A stretch of 64,000 nt of DNA from Sphingobium ummariense RL-3 (lineage in GTDB: Bacteria; Pseudomonadota; Alphaproteobacteria; Sphingomonadales; Sphingomonadaceae): NCBI RefSeq assembly GCF_000447205.1, contig NZ_AUWY01000071.1, positions 62,001 through 126,000 of the forward strand. Direction: 5' to 3'. Shown piece after piece: positions 57,998 to 64,000 of this stretch (the stretch's first letter is position 1; each line of letters opens with the position of its first letter). The notes beneath the pieces are model-generated. The model searched no databases. It was not told the DNA's origin and saw nothing but the letters and a program-made list of their open reading frames with translations. Both the position numbers and the translations under genes were made by a program.

Positions 57998-59550
57998 AAC
58001 TCTCCGCCAGAAGCTCGCGACCGGCCCAGCCCACCCGAATAGGGCCGGTCAGATAAGGCTGGTAAAGGTGAATAGGCTGGAAACTTTGACAAAAGGCTAA
58101 TGGCGCGGGGAAGGACGAGCGACAGCATCAGGAACATCAAGCCGGCCAGGCTGATCGCGGCGCCCCAGCGCTCCTGCCAGATCGTGACGCGCTCGATATG
58201 ATATACGCCCGGCCGCGCGTCGAAATGCATCAGCGGGCCGTCCGAAGGCACGGGCTCGCCGTCGCGCATAACCCGCCAGATCGGAAAGGCCGACCGGCCC
58301 AGCACGACCGGGCCGTCCCGCTGGACGCGAACGTGATCCCCACGCGGCAGGTCTCGCCAGCGCGAAACGTCAGTCCAGTGGTCGTTCTCGCGAATCCGCG
58401 ATAGATCGAATCCTGCAGGCAGATATTCGGGAGCATCCGGTTCGATCCGTTCGATCAGCGCATAGTCGACGGGCTTGCGGAGAAAGGCGGCGCCGAGAAG
58501 CCCACCGAAGGCATAGGGAAAGAGCAGAAGCACGCCCGTCGCTGCAAGTATCAGCGGGCGAGGCCGGTATTGCATCAGCGCCGTCACCGCCGCGAACTCG
58601 ACGATGCAGAAGGCGCGCCAGGGAAACTGCACCTTGTCCAGCACAGATATGTGCCACAGGAAAGGGATGAGCCCTACCGACGCTAGCGCCGTGACGACGG
58701 CAATTCCGGTCCAGATTGACTGGGCCGGCCAGGCCAGCAGGATCAGCGCGAGCGCGAGGCAGGGAAACAGCTCGAAGCTGCTCGTCCAGATCGACCACTC
58801 GCTCGCACGATAATCCGTTCCCCAGAGCATCGCGGTCGATACCTCGTCCTGCAGCGTCATTGCCGGCAGCAGGTAGAAGGCGGCGAGGAGGACAGCGAGC
58901 GCGCTCCCCAATATGGCGGGCGGCAGCGAGGAGCGATCTCTCCATATCTTGGCCACGACCAGCGGGGCCATGAGGAACAGGCCGGTCAGCAGCGCGAGCG
59001 GCAGATGCCCGATCAGCAGTCCTGCGTAGCTGGCGGCGAGCAGCAGCATCCCGCGTCGCCGTGGAAGCCACGAAATGGCAAGAGCGATGAGCGGCAACCA
59101 CAGGAACGCGGTCATTTCCGCGAGCGCCCCCCGTACATAGAAATCATAGAGGTGATAGGGCGCGAGCATGTAGAGGATGGCGCCCGTCAAAGGGCGGGTG
59201 CCGCGTTCCGCGAGCCATGCGTGCATGCTGAGCCCCGATCCCAGAACCAGCAGCAATCCGCCAAGATTGATGGACTGAAATATGGAGACCCCTAGCGCAT
59301 GGATCCCGCCGGTGATCCAGTAGGCGAGAGGCGGATAGAAATAGAATGTCGGGCTTCCCAGCCCCTCGAAGCTGCGTGGCAGCCAGCGCTCGTACAGATG
59401 CCCTGCTGCCATCTGTTCGCCGAAATGCGCCGTCCACATATAGTTGTACTGATGGGAATGCGTTGCGCCCGGCCCCCACAGGAAACTTGGGAACAGCGCA
59501 GCAACGCCGACCAGCACCAGAATGAGGATGGGAAATGCGCGCCGGACCAT
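57994..59550 (-). CDS. Polytopic membrane protein of the GT-C/YfhO type
   Basis: A 518-aa protein starting MVRRAFPILILVLVGVAALF. It has about 11 transmembrane helices, with an early periplasmic loop GATHSHQYNYMWTAHFGEQM that carries the Asp/Glu/His pattern of GT-C glycosyltransferases, and SFEGLGSPTFYFYPPLAYWI. The C-terminal third is a soluble periplasmic domain (residues ~390-480) before a last helix. This resembles YfhO and related lipid-linked sugar transferases. It is divergent from the GT2 gene (116-bp gap) and overlaps cpaF. Function inferred from fold only. Confidence 0.82.
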   Translation of the reverse strand: MVRRAFPILILVLVGVAALFPSFLWGPGATHSHQYNYMWTAHFGEQMAAGHLYERWLPRSFEGLGSPTFYFYPPLAYWITGGIHALGVSIFQSINLGGLLLVLGSGLSMHAWLAERGTRPLTGAILYMLAPYHLYDFYVRGALAEMTAFLWLPLIALAISWLPRRRGMLLLAASYAGLLIGHLPLALLTGLFLMAPLVVAKIWRDRSSLPPAILGSALAVLLAAFYLLPAMTLQDEVSTAMLWGTDYRASEWSIWTSSFELFPCLALALILLAWPAQSIWTGIAVVTALASVGLIPFLWHISVLDKVQFPWRAFCIVEFAAVTALMQYRPRPLILAATGVLLLFPYAFGGLLGAAFLRKPVDYALIERIEPDAPEYLPAGFDLSRIRENDHWTDVSRWRDLPRGDHVRVQRDGPVVLGRSAFPIWRVMRDGEPVPSDGPLMHFDARPGVYHIERVTIWQERWGAAISLAGLMFLMLSLVLPRAISLLSKFPAYSPLPALSDRPYSGGLGRSRASGGEL

Positions 59551-59666
59551 GCGCCCCGCATGCACGAAGATGGTAAATGAAGCATGAGCGAGGCACGGGC
59601 GCTTACCCGGCATTAACCATTTCGGACGATAGCGGACAAAGACTTATCGCAAGGATGCGGGGCCGC

Positions 59667-60644
59667 ATGCGGACACTGTCCATCGTCATTCCCGTCTATA
59701 ACGAGCAGGACAGCATATCGCCGTTCCTGGAAGCCGCCCGTCCCGCCGTGGCGCGCGCCCTTGCGTTGATGGGAAATGGCGCCACGGTGGAATATCTGTT
59801 CGTCGACGACGGCAGCAGCGACCGCACGCCCGATATCCTCGGCATCCTGTCGCGGCTCAACGGCGACGTGCGCCATATCCGGCTGTCGCGCAATTTCGGC
59901 AAGGAAGCGGCGCTCGCCGCCGGGATCGACCATGCTGCCGGGGATGCCGTGATCCCGATCGACGTCGACCTTCAGGATCCGCCCGAGGTGATCGTGGAGA
60001 TGGTGCGGCACTGGCTCGCCGGCGCGCAGGTGGTGAATGCCCGCCGCGCCGACCGATCGAGCGATGGCTGGTTCAAGCGCTGGAGCGCGCGCGGCTTCTA
60101 CCGCATCCTCAATCGCCTCTCGGACTATCCGATTCCCGAGAATGTCGGCGACTTCCGCCTGCTCGACCGGCAGGCCGTCGATGTGCTCCGTCAACTGGGG
60201 GAACAGGCCCGCTTCAACAAGGGGCTGTTCTCGTGGATCGGCTTCCGGGTCGCTACGGTGGACTATGTCCGCGCTGCACGCGGCGCGGGCGCGAGCAAAT
60301 GGCCTTGGGGCAAGCTCTGGTCGCTCGCGATCGACGGCATCACCGCATCGACCACCATGCCGCTGCGCATCTGGTCCTATGTCGGCGGCGTGGTCGCACT
60401 TGTTGCGATGGCCTATGCCGGATTTCTGGTGGTGCGCACGCTGGTCACCGGAATCGATGTGCCGGGCTATGCCTCGATCATGGTCGCGGTGTTGATGCTC
60501 GGCGGCCTCAACCTGCTCAGCCTCGGCATCATCGGCGAATATCTCGGCCGCGTGGCGCGCGAGGTGCGGCAGAGGCCGCTCTATATCGTGGCCGAAACGC
60601 CGGGAGCCGAACCCGCACCGGCGGTGGAACGGCTCCGCGCCTAG
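59667..60644 (+). CDS. GT2 polyprenyl-phosphate sugar transferase (GtrB/ArnC/DPM1-like)
   Basis: A 325-aa protein. The GT2 domain begins TLSIVIPVYNEQDSISPFLE with DDGSSDRT and the catalytic DVDLQDPPEVIVEM, then DFRLLDRQAVDVLRQLGEQA. Two C-terminal transmembrane helices follow (WSYVGGVVALVAMAYAGFLV, SIMVAVLMLGGLNLLSLGII). This layout belongs to enzymes making undecaprenyl-phosphate-glucose or -mannose. It probably supplies the lipid-linked sugar to one or both flanking GT-C-type proteins. It converges on 60641-62182 with a shared CTAG. The start at 59667 is the first Met before the conserved strand. Confidence 0.92.
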   Translation: MRTLSIVIPVYNEQDSISPFLEAARPAVARALALMGNGATVEYLFVDDGSSDRTPDILGILSRLNGDVRHIRLSRNFGKEAALAAGIDHAAGDAVIPIDVDLQDPPEVIVEMVRHWLAGAQVVNARRADRSSDGWFKRWSARGFYRILNRLSDYPIPENVGDFRLLDRQAVDVLRQLGEQARFNKGLFSWIGFRVATVDYVRAARGAGASKWPWGKLWSLAIDGITASTTMPLRIWSYVGGVVALVAMAYAGFLVVRTLVTGIDVPGYASIMVAVLMLGGLNLLSLGIIGEYLGRVAREVRQRPLYIVAETPGAEPAPAVERLRA

Positions 60645-62182
60645 GTCACGATCTCGTTGGGATGATACCAATGCCCGTCCCAGCAGCGGGCGGGTTCCTT
60701 CGCGTTGGCGCGATAGGGGTTCTGGGGACGCACCAGCGCGGGCATCTCCGCCAATGGCGCCAGATAGGATCCCTTGGGCGTGAACCAGAAGCTCTGATCC
60801 CATGCCTTGAAGAAGCTGCACTGTACCTGCGGCGCGGGTGGATGGGAAAGGGCGCGACGTACCTCCTGGATACCCGTGACCGATCCGATCAACAGGACGG
60901 AGAAGAGGAACAGGCGGAGGCGCTGCTCGCGAAGTACGGAGTCCGCCACCATGACAGCCAGAATGGTCAGGGCCGTGACTGATCCGCGCATCATGAAATC
61001 GGTCGACCAGCCCACTTGCACGAAGGGGATCAGCAACAGCCAGGTCGTCAGCAGCGCAAGCGTGTCGCGGCCGAAGCGACCCCGCCGCGCAACGAACGCC
61101 ACCGGTACGACATAGACCAGCACTTCCAGCAACTCGAATGCGCCCCATTGCAGCGGCAGCAGCGGCTTGAAGCGGGCGCCTACCGCCTCCGGCGCCGCGC
61201 CGAGGTAGAGCAATCCCGGAATGGAGAGCAGCGTCGCGGCTGCGGGCAGGGCGATGTCTGGCAGGCGCATCGCCCGCGTGACGATGACCCGCACGCCCGC
61301 GAGCGCGGCGAACGGCATGGCGCCCATCAGGCCAAGGGGCGACCAGAGCGCGGTCAGCGGTAGCAGCGCGAGCCACGCCCCGATCGGCATCTTGCCGCTG
61401 CGCCACAGCAGATAGCCGAGCGCGCCGATCCACCCCGCCATGGCATGCTGCGGAACCCAGAAGGCAAGGGTGATGGTGGAACTATACTGGAGATAGGCCC
61501 AGTTCTCGATATGATCTGAGAGGCCTCCGCGAAACAGGATGCGGCCCAGCGCATCCAAGCCGCTGAAGCCGATGACGATGGCCAGCGCGACGAGCTTCGC
61601 TCTGCGGGTTTCGAACAATGTCGAGCCCAGGCCGAGCAGCGCCGTAAGCATCAGGCTGTTTTGGAGCAGCAGGGCGATATCCGCGGCCCGCAAGCCCCAG
61701 GCCTTTGCGGCGGCTCCAGGCAGCAGGAACATGCCGATCGGCGCGCGCAACACGTCGGGAGCGCCGCGCGCCGTATAGACGAACGGCCAGGGTTGCACGC
61801 TGATGTCGCGCATCACGGCATAGCGCACCTGCCAGTCGACATTGGCGTAGAAGAAACGTCCCTCGCCCCCCAGCACCAGCAGCAGCAGGGCCAGGCCAAG
61901 GCACAGCAGCAGCGCACCCGCCGACGGGCCTTGCACGCCCCGCATGCTCAGGACGATACCCGCGCAAAGTCCCCCGACCACCAGGCCGCCCAGCGCATAG
62001 GCCCAAAGCGGCATGACGTCGAGGAAACGCCACAGCAAAAGCTGGTCGAGGCTCAGCCAGGCAACCAGAGCCGCTATGAGCCAGCCCGCCGGCATGGTGA
62101 GCGAGAGCGGCCCGGCCGACGGGGAACGCTCGCCGCCACGCAGCATGCCTGTGTCGGCTGGGGTATGGGAGGGGCTCAGCAT
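60641..62182 (-). CDS. Second polytopic membrane protein, GT-C-like
   Basis: A 513-aa protein starting MLSPSHTPADTGMLRGGERS. A soluble N-terminus of about 30 residues precedes ~12 transmembrane helices (LIAALVAWLSLDQLLLWRFL, ALGGLVVGGLCAGIVLSM, and others). The FFYANVDWQVRYAVMRDISV loop contains the acidic residue expected at the first periplasmic loop of GT-C enzymes. No soluble domain is seen at the C-terminus apart from a Trp/Pro-rich tail. It ends convergently with the GT2 gene. It is probably a glycan transferase or flippase working with that gene, but no family can be named firmly. Confidence 0.78.
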   Translation of the reverse strand: MLSPSHTPADTGMLRGGERSPSAGPLSLTMPAGWLIAALVAWLSLDQLLLWRFLDVMPLWAYALGGLVVGGLCAGIVLSMRGVQGPSAGALLLCLGLALLLLVLGGEGRFFYANVDWQVRYAVMRDISVQPWPFVYTARGAPDVLRAPIGMFLLPGAAAKAWGLRAADIALLLQNSLMLTALLGLGSTLFETRRAKLVALAIVIGFSGLDALGRILFRGGLSDHIENWAYLQYSSTITLAFWVPQHAMAGWIGALGYLLWRSGKMPIGAWLALLPLTALWSPLGLMGAMPFAALAGVRVIVTRAMRLPDIALPAAATLLSIPGLLYLGAAPEAVGARFKPLLPLQWGAFELLEVLVYVVPVAFVARRGRFGRDTLALLTTWLLLIPFVQVGWSTDFMMRGSVTALTILAVMVADSVLREQRLRLFLFSVLLIGSVTGIQEVRRALSHPPAPQVQCSFFKAWDQSFWFTPKGSYLAPLAEMPALVRPQNPYRANAKEPARCWDGHWYHPNEIVT

Positions 62183-62287
62183 CACGAGAGGATGGCCCGA
62201 TATGAAAAGGGGGCGCAAGGAGCGCCCCCCATCGTAATCAGAATTTGTGCCCCGCCGTCGGTTGCCGCGCGGACGGGCATCACGGCC

Positions 62288-62542
62288 TTATCCCGCCTTT
62301 TCGGCGAGAACCGTCAGGCCCTTCTCGTTCACCTCGGCAAAGCCGCCCTGTACCGGGATGGATTCAGGCGACGCACCCGCGCTGGCAAAAATTTGGATCG
62401 TGCCGTCCCGCACCGTCGACATGAAGGGCGCATGGCCTTCCAGCACGCCGAAATCGCCGTCGGTGCCGGGCACCACGACCTGCCACACCTCTTCCGAGCG
62501 GACGAGTTTTTCCGGGGTCACGAGTTCGAAATGCAGTGCCAT
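62288..62542 (-). CDS. atpC: ATP synthase epsilon subunit
   Basis: An 84-aa F1 stalk subunit. The N-terminal beta-sandwich is [20 protein letters not shown] with [20 protein letters not shown]. The C-terminal helical hairpin seen in E. coli epsilon is absent, leaving the short form found in many alphaproteobacteria. It follows atpD with a 50-bp gap that holds a 24-bp hairpin. As last gene of the atp operon its level may depend on that hairpin. Confidence 0.95.
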   Translation of the reverse strand: MALHFELVTPEKLVRSEEVWQVVVPGTDGDFGVLEGHAPFMSTVRDGTIQIFASAGASPESIPVQGGFAEVNEKGLTVLAEKAG

Positions 62543-62556
62543 GTTCGCTTCCTTGT

Positions 62557-62580
62557 CCCTCCCCGCTCGGGCGGGGAGGG
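62557..62580 (-). promoter_or_regulatory. Hairpin between atpD and atpC
   Basis: Perfect 10-bp arms CCCTCCCCGC and GCGGGGAGGG around a 4-nt loop, in the 50-bp gap between atpD and atpC. No T-run follows on the minus strand. It may stabilise atpD message or reduce readthrough to atpC. Confidence 0.6.
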
Positions 62581-62592
62581 GAGAGTGTCGTC

Positions 62593-64000
<1,408 letters not shown>

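Overview
This window is about 65% GC and comes from an alphaproteobacterium of the order Sphingomonadales. The basis is family content and not a database match: two large TonB-dependent receptors, a zinc-less DksA of the alphaproteobacterial type, an RcdA-like (DUF1465) protein, the mdh-sucD-sucA-sucB-lpd block, the yfgM-bamB-der run, two YdcH/DUF465 proteins and very dense, often overlapping genes. I see no rRNA, tRNA, CRISPR array, integrase or classical transposase. The sequence is mostly core chromosome with small accessory insertions.

Layout. 1-8000: end of a PQQ-type sugar dehydrogenase, argC overlapping an NlpC/P60 hydrolase and a MarR regulator, an M17 aminopeptidase, a two-gene lipoprotein unit, and rimO. 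8000-16400: an AT-richer orphan gene, a 940-aa TonB receptor, then the operon serS-surE-M23/LysM lipoprotein-K+ channel. 16400-22300: a serine-repeat surface protein, dksA, a PilZ protein, two DUF465 proteins, rcdA-like, and a CDP-alcohol phosphatidyltransferase coupled to a TagB-like glycerophosphotransferase. 22400-33000: energy-metabolism cluster sdhB-thioesterase-zapE-mdh-[GIY-YIG insertion]-sucD-sucA-sucB-lpdA, closed by a strong terminator. 33000-45000: GNAT, S9 peptidase, valS, MATE pump, HerA-like ATPase, acyltransferase, luciferase-like oxidoreductase, Hpt protein. 45000-52800: tusA-like, der, bamB, yfgM-like, panB, the second TonB receptor and a YezD-like protein. 52800-64000: small hydrolase, PRC-barrel, OsmC, EamA transporter, exported methyltransferase, cpaF, a three-gene polyprenyl-phosphate-sugar/GT-C set, then the end of the ATP synthase operon (atpD-atpC).

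Most notable signal. Between mdh and sucD lies a 374-bp cassette: a lone GIY-YIG nuclease gene bounded by 26-nt inverted repeats (25 of 26 matching). Each repeat is itself a REP-like hairpin, and a 4-bp direct repeat (GAAC) flanks the cassette. A nuclease-free relative, a perfect 21-nt inverted pair with the same GCGAAGGC core, sits between bamB and der. Two further related palindromes flank the GNAT/S9 block. Together they suggest a REP-like palindrome family that may be mobilised by a GIY-YIG enzyme and not by a RAYT transposase.

Second signal. Two aminoacyl-tRNA synthetase genes (serS C-terminal half; an internal segment of valS) carry sharply bounded stretches with AT-rich third positions. 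This points to intragenic recombination. A third signal is an array of about nine 11-bp units directly upstream of valS.
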